A stretch of 64,000 nt of DNA, from NCBI RefSeq assembly GCF_034137685.1, contig NZ_CP139418.1:523001-587000 (forward strand), in the 5' to 3' direction. Under the pieces are notes generated by a model, which saw only the letters and a list, made by a program, of their open reading frames with translations, was not told the DNA's origin and made no database searches. Shown here one piece after another: positions 17,365-25,392 of this stretch. Made by a program: the position numbers and the translations under genes. The first letter of the stretch is position 1. The number at the start of each line of letters is the position of its first letter. The stretch is from Streptococcus sp. S1. GTDB lineage: Bacteria; Bacillota; Bacilli; Lactobacillales; Streptococcaceae.

Positions 17365-18276
17365 TTAAAGTTCACTATCTGACAAGCTAAAGGTATCGCC
17401 GTGTTGCAAATCTCCGTACTGGTAGCCCCGTTTGAACCAGCGCATGCGTTGCTCTGAGGTCCCGTGGGTAAAGCTATCTGGCACCGAGTAGCCGTAAGCT
17501 TGCTCCTGGAGAGTGTCGTCACCGACCGCATGGGCCGCATTCATGGCTTCTTCGATATCACCGATATCTAGAAGGTTTCGGTCTTGAATGGAACGGGCCC
17601 AGACACCTGCTAGATAGTCGGCTTGCAGCTCGATGCGAACGCTGATGGCATTTCGTTCCTTTTCAGAAAGTCCTTGCTGCATACGATGGTATTTGCCAAG
17701 GATTCCCAGCTCATTTTGTACGTGGTGGCCGACTTCGTGGGCGATGACGTAGGCCATGGCAAAGTCCCCGCTGGCCTTGTATTTAGTTGTCAATTCCTTA
17801 TAGAAGCTCATGTCCAAATAAATTTTCTTGTCGGTTGGACAGTAGAAGGGACCAGCCGATGCTTGCCCAACCCCACAGCCTGTCTTTGTCCGTCCGGTAT
17901 AGAAGACTAGCTTAGGCTCTTGGTAGGTCCGTCCTTCGGCTTGAAAGACCTTGTGCCAATGATCTTCTGTTGTCCCAAGGACTTTGCTGACGAACTGGGC
18001 ATCTGCATCGTCTACATGGGTCTTGTTGGTGCGCGTGACTTGGGTGGACTGGTAAGGCTGAGAAGAAGTCCCATTTCCAAAGAGACCCCCAAGGCTAGCT
18101 CCCCCTCCTAGAAGAACCATGAGAAGGATGATGATGATTTTACTCTTGAAGCTTCCGGGCGATAGCAAAATTTGTAAAATGCCCCCGCCAAGGTTACTGT
18201 TGCCGGAAGACTGGGAGTAGCTTTGCCCTCGACGGTCTTCGATATTTCTACTTTCTTTTAGGTTATCACTTTTCAT
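17365..18276 (-). CDS. Membrane-anchored neutral zinc metallopeptidase, YpfJ family
   Basis: A 303-aa protein of the Zn_peptidase (YpfJ) family. A polar N-terminus (about 40 residues) precedes one membrane segment (IIIILLMVLLGGGASLGGLF), a Gly/Ser/Thr linker, and then the catalytic domain facing outward. The zinc site is AHEVGHHVQ, followed by the family block RIELQADYLAGVWA, whose Glu probably is the third ligand, and the C-terminal HGTSEQRMRWFKRG. A CG-x-GQASAGPFYCP cysteine pair may form a disulfide. The physiological substrate is unknown. It is convergent with pbp2A and divergent from rpmG. Confidence 0.9.
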   Translation of the reverse strand: MKSDNLKESRNIEDRRGQSYSQSSGNSNLGGGILQILLSPGSFKSKIIIILLMVLLGGGASLGGLFGNGTSSQPYQSTQVTRTNKTHVDDADAQFVSKVLGTTEDHWHKVFQAEGRTYQEPKLVFYTGRTKTGCGVGQASAGPFYCPTDKKIYLDMSFYKELTTKYKASGDFAMAYVIAHEVGHHVQNELGILGKYHRMQQGLSEKERNAISVRIELQADYLAGVWARSIQDRNLLDIGDIEEAMNAAHAVGDDTLQEQAYGYSVPDSFTHGTSEQRMRWFKRGYQYGDLQHGDTFSLSDSEL

Positions 18277-18373
18277 ATTCGTCTCCTTTTATTTTATTTT
18301 ACCAAAAATGAAGTGAAAACCAGAGTGATAACGCTTTAGATTTACTTTTTTCTTGACAGAAGGGTTTCTGTCC

Positions 18374-18402
18374 TTGTCAAAACGTGGAAAACTTGCTATA
18401 AT
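18374..18402 (+). promoter_or_regulatory. Promoter of rpmG-secE
   Basis: TTGTCA and TATAAT with a 17-bp spacer, 18 bp before the rpmG start codon. Confidence 0.8.
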
Positions 18403-18420
18403 GAGGTGAACGGAGGCGTT

Positions 18421-18573
18421 ATGGCATTAAAAAAAGCAAGTCTAGCGTGTACGGTTTGTGGGTCACGCAATTACTCCATTAAGTTGAGTGGGACGCCAAA
18501 ACCAACACGTTTAGAAGTTAATAAATTCTGCAAACATTGCAGCAAATATACCATCCATAAAGAAACACGATAG
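18421..18573 (+). CDS. rpmG: 50S ribosomal protein L33
   Basis: A 50-aa ribosomal protein beginning [20 protein letters not shown]. It keeps two CxxC pairs (CTVC and CKHC), so it is the zinc-binding form of L33. ATG follows the RBS-like GGAGGCGTT. It is the first gene of the rpmG-secE pair, an order conserved in streptococci downstream of the PBP2A gene. Confidence 0.95.
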   Translation: MALKKASLACTVCGSRNYSIKLSGTPKPTRLEVNKFCKHCSKYTIHKETR

Positions 18574-18582
18574 GAGAGAGTT

Positions 18583-18759
18583 GTGAAATTCATTAAAGAT
18601 ATTTTCGTCTTACTAAAAGATACAACTTGGCCAAATCGCAAGGAAAGATGGAAAAACTTTATCTCAGTGATTGAGTACACCGCTTTCTTTGTTGCATTGA
18701 TTTATTTATTCGACAAAGTCATTGCACGTGGCCTATTGCACATGATCAATTTCTTTTAA
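18583..18759 (+). CDS. secE: Preprotein translocase subunit SecE
   Basis: A 58-aa small translocase subunit that stabilises SecY in the SecYEG channel. It starts with GTG at 18583 behind GGAGAG, 9 bp after rpmG. The conserved cytoplasmic TTWPNRKE segment is followed by a single membrane helix (FISVIEYTAFFVALIYLFDKV). It reads VKFIKDIFVLLKDTTWPNRK from its start. Its place before nusG is the usual one. Confidence 0.95.
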   Translation: MKFIKDIFVLLKDTTWPNRKERWKNFISVIEYTAFFVALIYLFDKVIARGLLHMINFF

Positions 18760-18773
18760 GAAAAGAAGCCATG

Positions 18774-18897
18774 AGGCTGGGCAAAAACTGTCCAGCCTTT
18801 GATGTTTGATAGGAATAACTACAAGACGCAGTGGCTGATTGCTCAAAGCACTGCTTTGAGGTGGCGGATAAAACTTGCGAAGCAAGTATCCTAAGTC
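18774..18897. repeat. Hairpin repeat, copy 1 (copy 2 at 34875)
   Basis: It starts with GGCTGGGCA / TGTCCAGCC (5-nt loop) directly behind secE, then CTCAAAGC / GCTTTGAG and CTTGC / GCAAG hairpins. About 120 bp match the copy at 34875-34999. It probably also ends secE transcription, though the T tract is short. The rest of the 370-bp gap to nusG holds a 9-bp tandem repeat, a promoter and a leader hairpin. Confidence 0.75.
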
Positions 18898-18906
18898 TTT
18901 GTTCGC

Positions 18907-18946
18907 TCTTCAACCTCTTCAACCTCTTCAACCTCTTCAACCTCTT
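18907..18946. repeat. 9-bp tandem repeat
   Basis: Four copies of TCTTCAACC in a row plus a partial unit. It is a short, slippage-prone array between secE and nusG with no reading frame that I trust. Confidence 0.9.
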
Positions 18947-19015
18947 TAAATTTCTTGGAATTCTTTCCCACTCCCACTTTTGTGCTCTTTTCTAAAAAAT
19001 AAATCAGCAAACCTC

Positions 19016-19043
19016 TTTGCATTCCTGCAAAATGTGGTATAAT
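19016..19043 (+). promoter_or_regulatory. Promoter of nusG
   Basis: TTTGCA and TATAAT with a 16-bp spacer, 86 bp upstream of nusG. The -10 is preceded by TGTGG. Confidence 0.75.
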
Positions 19044-19058
19044 GAAGCTAGGAAAAGG

Positions 19059-19077
19059 AAAGCCAAGAGGCTTTTTT
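19059..19077 (+). terminator. Terminator-like hairpin in the nusG leader
   Basis: AAAGCC-AAGA-GGCTTT continued by T residues, about 10 nt downstream of the expected transcription start and 53 bp before nusG. Its position fits an attenuator of nusG. The six-pair stem is short. Confidence 0.5.
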
Positions 19078-19129
19078 TAGTGTGTTCACAAAAGCTCGAG
19101 CAGGCTAAACAGAAAGAAAGGATGCCCAA

Positions 19130-19666
19130 ATGGACAGTTTTGATAAAGGCTGGTTTGTATTACAAACCTACTCAGGATATGAAAACAAGGTAAAAGAGAA
19201 TCTTTTGCAACGTGCGCAAACTTACAATATGTTAGAAAACATCTTGCGCGTAGAGATTCCGACTCAAACCGTACAAGTTGAGAAAAACGGTAAAACAAAA
19301 GAAATCGAAGAAAACCGCTTCCCAGGTTATGTCTTGGTTGAAATGGTCATGACAGATGAAGCTTGGTTTGTTGTTCGGAATACACCGAACGTTACTGGTT
19401 TCGTTGGATCCCACGGGAACCGTTCAAAACCAACTCCATTGTTGGAAGAAGAAATCCGCAGCATCTTGCTCTCTATGGGTCAAACCGTTCAAGAGTTTGA
19501 TTTGGATGTCAAGGTGGGCGATACAGTTCGCATCATCGACGGTGCTTTCACAGACTATACTGGTAAGATCACTGAAATTGATAACAACAAGGTGAAAATG
19601 GTCATTTCTATGTTCGGTAACGATACGGTTGCAGAAGTAAACTTGAACCAAATTGCTGAATTGTAA
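19130..19666 (+). CDS. nusG: Transcription elongation/termination factor NusG
   Basis: A 178-aa factor that binds RNA polymerase and tunes pausing and termination. The NGN domain starts with GWFVLQTYSGYENKVKENL and includes NRFPGYVLVEMVM and NTPNVTGFVG. The C-terminal KOW domain has VGDTVRIIDGAFTDYTGKI. Length and motifs are standard for Firmicutes. It has its own promoter and a leader hairpin, and a strong terminator follows, so it is a separate unit from rpmG-secE. Confidence 0.96.
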   Translation: MDSFDKGWFVLQTYSGYENKVKENLLQRAQTYNMLENILRVEIPTQTVQVEKNGKTKEIEENRFPGYVLVEMVMTDEAWFVVRNTPNVTGFVGSHGNRSKPTPLLEEEIRSILLSMGQTVQEFDLDVKVGDTVRIIDGAFTDYTGKITEIDNNKVKMVISMFGNDTVAEVNLNQIAEL

Positions 19667-19674
19667 GAAAGCGA

Positions 19675-19710
19675 GAACCCTCCAAGAAAAACTTGGAGGG
19701 TTCATTTCTT
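19675..19710 (+). terminator. Terminator of nusG
   Basis: 12-bp stem GAACCCTCCAAG / CTTGGAGGGTTC with an A5 loop, followed by a T-rich tract. The region from here to 19900 holds no gene that I can support. Confidence 0.9.
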
Positions 19711-19900
19711 CGATGTTATTTCAGATCGGAAATAACTTTTAAGTACTTGATAGTTGCAGCAGATAGGACAATTACGATTTTATCATTTTGAGGGGAACCT
19801 TGGTTTACATAGAGTATTTGTTAGGATTTTTTGAGGTGTGCTTGGCATAGAAGAGGAAAGCTTTAGGAAAACCATCATTAAGAAAGGACCCAAAGTGCAA

Positions 19901-19930
19901 CAAAAAACCCCTATTGCTAGGGGAATTTTT
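19901..19930 (-). terminator. Terminator of tRNA-Cys
   Basis: CCCCTA-TTGC-TAGGGG stem. Read on the minus strand it is followed by TTTTTTG, downstream of the tRNA gene. A T tract also exists on the plus strand. Confidence 0.85.
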
Positions 19931-19964
19931 AAAAGATAAAAGATGATAAAAAATTTTATTATCA

Positions 19965-20035
19965 AGGCGGTAGACGGATTTGAACCGACGATCAAGCTTT
20001 TGCAGAGCCGTGCCTTACCACTTGGCTATACCGCC
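19965..20035 (-). tRNA. tRNA-Cys (GCA)
   Basis: 71-nt cloverleaf on the minus strand. The acceptor GGCGGTA pairs with TACCGCC and the discriminator is U, as expected for tRNA-Cys. The anticodon loop is CTGCAAA, giving anticodon GCA. The T arm has GGTTCAAATCC. CCA is not encoded. A promoter and terminator flank it, so it is a single-gene unit. Confidence 0.95.
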
Positions 20036-20047
20036 ATAACATATAAT

Positions 20048-20076
20048 ATTGTAACCTAAAAAACAAGATAGGTCAA
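20048..20076 (-). promoter_or_regulatory. Promoter of tRNA-Cys
   Basis: On the minus strand TTGACC and TACAAT with a 17-bp spacer, the -10 ending 12 bp before the tRNA. Confidence 0.8.
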
Positions 20077-20137
20077 GAAAAACTTTTTGCTTCAAATTAT
20101 TGTAGATGAAGAATGGTGAAAAAATCTCTCAAATAAC

Positions 20138-20166
20138 TTGCGAATTCTAGTGATTTCTGCTATACT
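20138..20166 (+). promoter_or_regulatory. Promoter of rpsB-tsf
   Basis: TTGCGA and TATACT with a 17-bp spacer, leaving a leader of about 115 nt before rpsB. The leader is G/C-richer than its surroundings and could hold an S2 autoregulatory structure. I could not fold it with confidence. Confidence 0.75.
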
Positions 20167-20288
20167 TATAGAGTTGTCTAAGACAGCAAATACTCATCTC
20201 GGATCCATTGTGGCACCGTTGCCCTTGTGGTCGTGCTGCAAGTTGACGTCTGAGAGAGGAGAAAAAAACAAAAAAGGAGAAACTACTC

Positions 20289-21071
20289 ATGGCAGTAATT
20301 TCAATGAAACAACTTCTTGAGGCTGGTGTACACTTCGGTCACCAAACTCGTCGCTGGAACCCTAAGATGGCTAAGTACATCTTCACAGAACGTAACGGAA
20401 TCCACGTGATCGACTTGCAACAAACTGTAAAATATGCAGACCAAGCATACGACTTCATGCGTGATGCAGCTGCAAACGATGCAGTCATCTTGTTTGTAGG
20501 TACTAAGAAACAAGCTGCTGATGCTGTTGCAGAAGAAGCTGTTCGTGCAGGTCAATACTTCATCAACCACCGTTGGTTGGGTGGAACTCTTACTAACTGG
20601 GGAACAATCCAAAAACGTATCGCTCGTTTGAAAGAAATCAAACGCATGGAAGAAGATGGAACTTTTGAAGTTCTTCCTAAGAAAGAAGTTGCATTGTTGA
20701 ACAAACAACGCGCTCGTCTTGAAAAATTCTTGGGCGGTATCGAAGACATGCCTCGTATCCCAGACGTAATGTACGTTGTGGATCCACATAAAGAACAAAT
20801 CGCTGTTAAAGAAGCTAAGAAATTGGGTATCCCAGTTGTAGCGATGGTCGACACAAACACTGACCCAGATGATATCGATGTTATCATCCCAGCGAACGAT
20901 GACGCTATCCGCGCTGTTAAATTGATCACTGCGAAAATGGCTGACGCTGTTATCGAAGGACGTCAAGGTGAAGACAGTGTTGCTACAGTAGAAGCTGAAT
21001 TGGCAGCTACTGAAGGTCAAGCTGATTCAATCGAAGAAATCGTTGAAGTTGTAGAAGGCGACAACGCTTAA
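20289..21071 (+). CDS. rpsB: 30S ribosomal protein S2
   Basis: A 260-aa ribosomal protein with the S2 signatures [20 protein letters not shown] and [15 protein letters not shown]. Codon use is strongly biased, as expected for a highly expressed gene. The C-terminus is an acidic Glu-rich tail. ATG 20289 lies behind AAAAAAGGAGAA. It is followed by an attenuator-like hairpin and tsf, the standard operon. Confidence 0.97.
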   Translation: MAVISMKQLLEAGVHFGHQTRRWNPKMAKYIFTERNGIHVIDLQQTVKYADQAYDFMRDAAANDAVILFVGTKKQAADAVAEEAVRAGQYFINHRWLGGTLTNWGTIQKRIARLKEIKRMEEDGTFEVLPKKEVALLNKQRARLEKFLGGIEDMPRIPDVMYVVDPHKEQIAVKEAKKLGIPVVAMVDTNTDPDDIDVIIPANDDAIRAVKLITAKMADAVIEGRQGEDSVATVEAELAATEGQADSIEEIVEVVEGDNA

Positions 21072-21095
21072 TTTCATTCAATAAGTAACGAACCT

Positions 21096-21124
21096 AAGAG
21101 GGCAGGGCTCAGCCCGACCCTCTT
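21096..21124 (+). terminator. Attenuator hairpin between rpsB and tsf
   Basis: Outer stem AAGAGGG / CCCTCTT with inner AGGGCT / AGCCC, followed by ATTTTATT. It probably lowers transcription into tsf without stopping it, because no separate tsf promoter is obvious. Confidence 0.65.
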
Positions 21125-21153
21125 ATTTTATTAAAAAATATAGGAGAACAAAA

Positions 21154-22194
21154 ATGGCAGAAATTACAGCTAAGCTTGTAAAAGAATTGCGTGAAAAATC
21201 TGGTGCCGGTGTCATGGACGCTAAAAAGGCATTGGTTGAAGTTGAAGGTGATATCGAAAAAGCGATCGAATTGCTTCGCGAAAAAGGTATGGCTAAAGCA
21301 GCTAAGAAAGCTGACCGTGTTGCCGCTGAAGGTTTGACTGGTGTTTATGTCAATGGTAACGTTGCAGCAGTTGTTGAAGTAAACGCTGAAACTGACTTTG
21401 TTGCGAAAAACGCTCAATTCGTTGAATTGGTAAACGCAACAGCGAAAGTGATCGCTGAAGGTAAACCAGCTAACAACGAAGAAGCTCTTGCTTTGACAAT
21501 GCCTTCAGGTGAAACTCTTGAAGCTGCATACGTATCTGCAACAGCTACAATCGGTGAAAAAATTTCATTCCGTCGTTTTGCTTTGCTTGAAAAAACAGAT
21601 GCACAACACTTCGGTGCTTACCAACACAACGGTGGACGTATCGGTGTTATCTCTGTAATCGAAGGTGGAGACGAAGCACTTGCTAAACAAATCTCAATGC
21701 ACATTGCTGCAATGAAACCAACTGTTCTTTCATATAAAGAATTGGATGAACAATTCGTGAAAGATGAATTGGCACAATTGAACCACGTCATCGACCAAGA
21801 TAACGAAAGCCGTGCAATGGTTGGTAAACCAGCTCTTCCACACTTGAAGTATGGTTCTAAAGCTCAATTGACTGACGAAGTGGTTGCTCAAGCTGAAGAA
21901 GATATCAAAGCTGAATTGGCAGCTGAAGGTAAACCAGAAAAAATCTGGGATAAAATCATACCAGGTAAAATGGACCGCTTCTTCTTGGACAACACGAAAG
22001 TTGACCAAGCCTACACTCTTCTTGCTCAAGTTTACATCATGGATGACAGCAAGACAGTGGAAGCTTACCTTGAATCAGTAACTGCTTCAGTTGTTGAATT
22101 CGTTCGCTTTGAAGTTGGTGAAGGTATTGAAAAAGCTTCAAATGACTTTGAAGCAGAAGTTGCAGCTACAATGGCAGCAGCTCTTAACAACTAA
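21154..22194 (+). CDS. tsf: Translation elongation factor Ts
   Basis: A 346-aa guanine nucleotide exchange factor for EF-Tu. The N-terminal UBA-like part has [19 protein letters not shown], and the core has the conserved [10 protein letters not shown] and the C-terminal region [11 protein letters not shown]. Strong codon bias matches rpsB. RBS AGGAGA precedes the ATG. The natural terminator just behind the stop is split by an IS element. Confidence 0.97.
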   Translation: MAEITAKLVKELREKSGAGVMDAKKALVEVEGDIEKAIELLREKGMAKAAKKADRVAAEGLTGVYVNGNVAAVVEVNAETDFVAKNAQFVELVNATAKVIAEGKPANNEEALALTMPSGETLEAAYVSATATIGEKISFRRFALLEKTDAQHFGAYQHNGGRIGVISVIEGGDEALAKQISMHIAAMKPTVLSYKELDEQFVKDELAQLNHVIDQDNESRAMVGKPALPHLKYGSKAQLTDEVVAQAEEDIKAELAAEGKPEKIWDKIIPGKMDRFFLDNTKVDQAYTLLAQVYIMDDSKTVEAYLESVTASVVEFVRFEVGEGIEKASNDFEAEVAATMAAALNN

Positions 22195-22196
22195 GA

Positions 22197-22218
22197 ATAA
22201 AAAAAGAGGTTTCGAAGG
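22197..22218 (+). terminator. Left arm of the tsf terminator, separated from its right arm by an IS
   Basis: AAAAAAGAGGTTTC here and GAAACCTCTTTTTT (23658-23671) are reverse complements. Joined without the IS they form a perfect terminator hairpin with T tract just behind tsf. The insertion lies in its loop and puts the arms 1.4 kb apart. Confidence 0.9.
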
Positions 22219-22275
22219 TGTGAACTGCACCCTAAAAGTTAGACAGAAAAATCTAATTTTTGGGGTGCTTTTATT

Positions 22276-22791
22276 ATGAAATTAACTTTTGAAGATAAAG
22301 TTCAAATATATGAATCAAGAAAGCAAGGAGAGAGTTTTAGGCGACTTTCAAATCAATTTGGGATAAAGATTTCTAATCTTCAGTACATGATTAAATTGAT
22401 TGATCGTTATGGAATAGAAATCGTAAAAAAAGGAAAGAATTGTTACTATTCTCCTGAACTAAAACGAGAAATCATTGATAAAGTCTTACTTGAAGGTCGT
22501 TCACAAAGAAGTGTAAGCCTTGATTATGCTCTCCCAAACCAAGGAATGCTTCCAAATTGGCTGGCACAATACAAGAAAAATGGGTATACTATTGTTGAGA
22601 AAACAAGAGGAAGGATACCTAAAATGGGACGTAAGCCAAAGAAGAAACCTGAAGAGATGACTGAGTTAGAGCGTCTTCAAGCAGAAAATGAATACCTGAG
22701 AGCGGAGAATGCTGTTCTAAAAAAGTTGAGAGAACTCCGATTGAAGGAGGAAAAAGAGAAAGAAGAAAGACAGAAATTGTTCAAGAATTAA
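22276..22791 (+). CDS. IS3-family transposase OrfA
   Basis: 171-aa DNA-binding half of the transposase. It has two helix-turn-helix-like parts ([20 protein letters not shown] and [20 protein letters not shown]) and a C-terminal leucine-zipper-like heptad region ([20 protein letters not shown]) used for multimerisation. The sequence closely resembles IS861 OrfA as I remember it. Its frame overlaps OrfB in the -1 frame near an A-rich stretch (GGAAAAAGAG, 22749-22758), the expected place for programmed frameshifting. Confidence 0.9.
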   Translation: MKLTFEDKVQIYESRKQGESFRRLSNQFGIKISNLQYMIKLIDRYGIEIVKKGKNCYYSPELKREIIDKVLLEGRSQRSVSLDYALPNQGMLPNWLAQYKKNGYTIVEKTRGRIPKMGRKPKKKPEEMTELERLQAENEYLRAENAVLKKLRELRLKEEKEKEERQKLFKN

Positions 22792-23624
22792 TCACTGAGT
22801 TTTCGTTAGATATTCTTCTAAAGGCCATTAAACTCGCTCGTTCGACCTACTATTATCATTTGAAACAGCTAGACAAACCAGATAAGGATCAAGGGCTTAA
22901 AGCTGAAATCCAATCTATTTTTACTGAACACAAGGGAAATTATGGTTATCGTCGGATACATTTAGAATTAAGAAATCGTGGCTTTTTGGTCAATCATAAG
23001 AGGGTTCAGCGGTTGATGAATGTCCTCAATTTACAAGCTAGAATCCGGCAGAAGCGAAAGTATTCTTCTCACAAAGGAGATATTGGTAAGAAAGCCGACA
23101 ACCTTATTCAACGCCAGTTTGAAGCTTCAAAACCAATGGAAAAGTGCTACACAGATGTGACAGAATTTGCCATTCCAGCAAGCACTCAAAAACTCTACTT
23201 ATCACCAGTATTAGATGGTTTTAACAGTGAAATCGTCGCTTATAATCTTTCGACGTCGCCAAATTTAGAACAAGTGAAAGCTATGTTAGACCAGGCCTTT
23301 ACTGAGAATCATTACACAAATACAATTCTCCATAGTGATCAAGGATGGCAGTATCAACACCAGTATTATCATCGTTTTTTAGAGGATAAAGGAATTCAAC
23401 CGTCCATGTCACGTAAGGGTAACAGCCCAGACAACGGCATGATGGAATCCTTCTTTGGCATTCTTAAGTCCGAAATGTTTTATGGGTATGAGAAGACGTT
23501 TCAGTCACTTGAGCAATTAGAACAAGCTATTGTAGACTACATTGATTATTACAACAATAAACGAATTAAGGTCAAACTAAAAGGACTCAGTCCTGTGCAA
23601 TACAGAACTAAATCCTTTGTGTAA
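22740..23624 (+). CDS. IS3-family transposase OrfB (DDE catalytic part)
   Basis: Catalytic half, normally made as an OrfAB fusion by -1 frameshift; the start given is approximate. The first ATG/GTG/TTG codon after the overlap region (TTG 22860) lies inside the conserved [12 protein letters not shown] block and is not the true start. The frame is open from 22692. The rve integrase core has the first Asp in CYTDVTEF, the second Asp in [10 protein letters not shown], and the Glu in the [19 protein letters not shown] block (D, D35E type). It ends with [22 protein letters not shown]. All catalytic residues are present. Confidence 0.88.
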   Translation: MEGGKRERRKTEIVQELITEFSLDILLKAIKLARSTYYYHLKQLDKPDKDQGLKAEIQSIFTEHKGNYGYRRIHLELRNRGFLVNHKRVQRLMNVLNLQARIRQKRKYSSHKGDIGKKADNLIQRQFEASKPMEKCYTDVTEFAIPASTQKLYLSPVLDGFNSEIVAYNLSTSPNLEQVKAMLDQAFTENHYTNTILHSDQGWQYQHQYYHRFLEDKGIQPSMSRKGNSPDNGMMESFFGILKSEMFYGYEKTFQSLEQLEQAIVDYIDYYNNKRIKVKLKGLSPVQYRTKSFV

Positions 23625-23692
23625 ATTCATTGTCTAACTTTTTGGGGTCAGTACAAGGAAACCTCTTTTTTGTAAGATAAATTCATCTAAAT

Positions 23693-24070
23693 AACTTTCC
23701 TTAGGTGAGTACGGACGTAAGCGAACTTCAAAGAAGTTCCATGACTAAATTAAGATACAAAGGGCGTTCGCGGATAAAGTCAAAATAGGAAGTTTGATGC
23801 AGAATCTTTAGATTCTAGGAAGACTTATCTTTTTGACACGATCCGCAGCCCGTGTTCAATTCGTTTTGAATCCATTCGCTTTTCAAATTTTAGGCTCATG
23901 CTAAAACAGTTCCCCGAACTGTTTTACTTCCAAAACTCCCGAGTGCTAGAAACATGATAGTTTCTAGCACTTTTCTCACAGCGGAAAGTTTTAGTAGATG
24001 ACTGAGTAATTCTAATAAATAAATTTTTTTGTTTTATAGAATTTATTAGATTTGAAAAAAACAGTTTGTC
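23693..24070. repeat. Structured intergenic repeat, long copy (see 13869)
   Basis: This 515-bp gap holds no gene. The ends AACTTTCC (23693-23700) and GGAAAGTT (23983-23990) pair. Inside are GAACTTC-AAA-GAAGTTC; a long stem GCGGAT-AAA-GTCAAAA (23770-23785) with TTTTGAC-ACG-ATCCGC (23831-23846), capped by AGAATC-TTTA-GATTCT; TAAAACAGTTC-CCC-GAACTGTTTTA (23902-23926); and GTGCTAGAAAC / GTTTCTAGCAC (23943-23970). The left 60 bp and the right 130 bp match the copy at 13869; the middle does not. Confidence 0.82.
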
Positions 24071-24106
24071 TATACTCTTAGAGGAACGGAAACTTCTTTT
24101 TTGTAA

Positions 24107-24132
24107 GTAAAAACTGAAGCCGTTGCTTCAGT
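24107..24132 (-). terminator. Terminator of the small exporter gene
   Basis: ACTGAAGC-CGTT-GCTTCAGT. On the minus strand it is followed by TTTTAC, 7 bp after the stop codon of the gene at 24140. Confidence 0.8.
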
Positions 24133-24139
24133 CTTTTGC

Positions 24140-24610
24140 TTAATGTGCGAAGGTATCGATTCCTAAAAGTAGGGAAAGGGTTCCCATGATGAGGCCGGCT
24201 AGGATTACCCCTAGCATGACAGCAAGACTACTGCGTTTGAAGTCCCAGTCAAGGATGGAAGCAGCAAGGGCACCAGTCCAGGCTCCAGTTCCGGGAAGAG
24301 GAATTCCAACGAAAAGCAACAAGGCCCAGAAAATACCTTTATCTCCCGCAGCTTTCTCTAATTTTTGTCCGCCTCTATGCCCCTTATTTAGACACCAGCT
24401 AAAAAAACCTCCGATGACTGGTTTTTTTGCGCCCCAGGTGAGAATATGGCGGGCGAAAAAGAAGATCAGAGGGACGGGGAGAAGATTTCCGATCACTCCG
24501 ATCAGGAGTGCTGTCCATAAGGGAATGCCATTTGCAATGGCAAAAGGGATGGCTCCACGCAACTCAACGAGAGGAACCATAGAGATCAGGAAGGTAAATA
24601 TATATTTCAT
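24140..24610 (-). CDS. Small multi-drug export family membrane protein
   Basis: A 156-aa membrane protein of the Sm_multidrug_ex (YqaA/DedA-like) family. I start at ATG 24610 (MKYIFTFLISM). The longer frame upstream is basic, non-coding-like and crosses the divergent promoter. It shows about four hydrophobic segments, and between them ELRGAIPFAIANGIP and the GIPLPGTGAWTGALAAS motif that defines the family. The export function is a database label; no substrate is known. It is divergent from dpr. Confidence 0.8.
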   Translation of the reverse strand: MKYIFTFLISMVPLVELRGAIPFAIANGIPLWTALLIGVIGNLLPVPLIFFFARHILTWGAKKPVIGGFFSWCLNKGHRGGQKLEKAAGDKGIFWALLLFVGIPLPGTGAWTGALAASILDWDFKRSSLAVMLGVILAGLIMGTLSLLLGIDTFAH

Positions 24611-24706
24611 TGGTAATGCCTTTCGATTAGTCTTCTTTATTCTATCGTATCTTCTTCTAATTGGCAACAATTCCAGCTTTGGAATGATCTTTTTAAATCT
24701 TTTATC

Positions 24707-24735
24707 TTGACTTTCTGATGGAGGAAGCATATAAT
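24707..24735 (+). promoter_or_regulatory. Promoter of dpr
   Basis: TTGACT and TATAAT with a 17-bp spacer, a strong match to the vegetative promoter. Confidence 0.9.
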
Positions 24736-24749
24736 AAAGACATAGTTAA

Positions 24750-24764
24750 TTAGAATCATTATAA
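24750..24764 (+). promoter_or_regulatory. PerR box upstream of dpr
   Basis: TTAGAATCATTATAA fits the Per-box pattern TTA-n-AAT-n-ATT-n-TAA at every fixed position. It lies just downstream of the -10, where bound PerR would block transcription until peroxide oxidises it. Confidence 0.85.
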
Positions 24765-24778
24765 AAAGGAGAAATAAC

Positions 24779-25300
24779 ATGACAACTATGAAACATGAAG
24801 CAGCTACTGATGTAGCAACTTTTGCGCCTTCTAATAAAGAAACTCTTCCAGAAACAAAAGCCCTCTTGAACCAAGTGGTAGCAGATCTCTACGTGGCTCA
24901 CATTGCTCTTCACCAAGTACACTGGTACATGCGTGGACGTGGCTTTATGGTCTGGCATCCAAAAATGGACGAATACATGGACAGTTTGGATGCAACCTTG
25001 GATGAAGTGAGCGAACGCTTGATCACTCTTGGTGGTGCGCCATATTCTAGCATGACTGAATTTTTGGAACACAGCAATATTGAGGAACGCCGTGGAACAT
25101 TTACAAAAAATGTAGAAGAAAGCTTGACTCGTGTTCTTGAAATCTTCCATTACCTTGACGGCCTTTACCAAAAAGCTTTGGATGTTACTGACGCTGAAGG
25201 CGACGATGTAACCAACGATATCTTTGTTGGGGCTAAAGCAGAACTTGAAAAGAACATTTGGATGGTGGCTGCTGAACTTGGTCAAGAACCAGGATTATAA
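24779..25300 (+). CDS. dpr: Dps-like peroxide resistance ferritin
   Basis: A 173-aa Dps-family protein that stores iron and prevents Fenton chemistry in catalase-free streptococci. Ferroxidase-site segments are visible: HIALHQVHWYMRGRGFMVWH (His ligands) and KMDEYMDSLDATLDEVSERL with the Asp/Glu ligands. The helix-rich remainder includes DVTNDIFVGAKAELEKNIWM. A strong promoter with a PerR box upstream supports peroxide-responsive control. RBS AAGGAGAAATAAC precedes the ATG. It is monocistronic, with a terminator behind. Confidence 0.95.
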   Translation: MTTMKHEAATDVATFAPSNKETLPETKALLNQVVADLYVAHIALHQVHWYMRGRGFMVWHPKMDEYMDSLDATLDEVSERLITLGGAPYSSMTEFLEHSNIEERRGTFTKNVEESLTRVLEIFHYLDGLYQKALDVTDAEGDDVTNDIFVGAKAELEKNIWMVAAELGQEPGL

Positions 25301-25307
25301 GATCATA

Positions 25308-25341
25308 AAAAAAATAGAAGCCGTTGGCTTCTATTTTTTTG
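25308..25341 (+). terminator. Terminator of dpr
   Basis: AAATAGAAGCC-GTT-GGCTTCTATTT followed by T residues. Confidence 0.92.
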
Positions 25342-25392
25342 CTTCGTAGGAGATTTCCACTAATTAAAGGAGTTCTTAATCTAACTATAGTT

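Larger units (their letters stand above)
22219..23655 (+). mobile_element. IS861-like insertion sequence (IS3 family, IS150 group)
   Basis: About 1437 bp. The left end, TG-ACTGCACCCTAAAAG-TTAGACA, is an imperfect inverted match to the right end, whose complement reads TGTACTGACCCC then AAAAAGTTAGACA. It is flanked by AGG on both sides (22216-22218 and 23656-23658), consistent with a 3-bp target duplication. Two overlapping transposase frames in -1 relation fit the IS150 group. Both frames are open, so the copy may be active. Confidence 0.92.

Noticed and set aside
19704..19900. Possible gene remnant between nusG and tRNA-Cys
   Set aside because: Some stretches look codon-like (for example around 19800-19890), but stops occur in every frame and I recognise no family.
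20301..21020. 239-aa minus-strand frame opposite rpsB
   Set aside because: Shadow frame produced by the strong codon bias of rpsB; Phe/Ser/Cys-rich and without homology.
22860..23624. Separate 254-aa transposase starting at TTG 22860
   Set aside because: The conserved OrfB sequence begins about 40 codons earlier; the true product comes from frameshifting in the overlap.
24186..24710. 174-aa plus-strand frame opposite the small exporter gene
   Set aside because: The minus-strand protein has the family motifs; this frame is an antisense shadow and overlaps the dpr promoter region.
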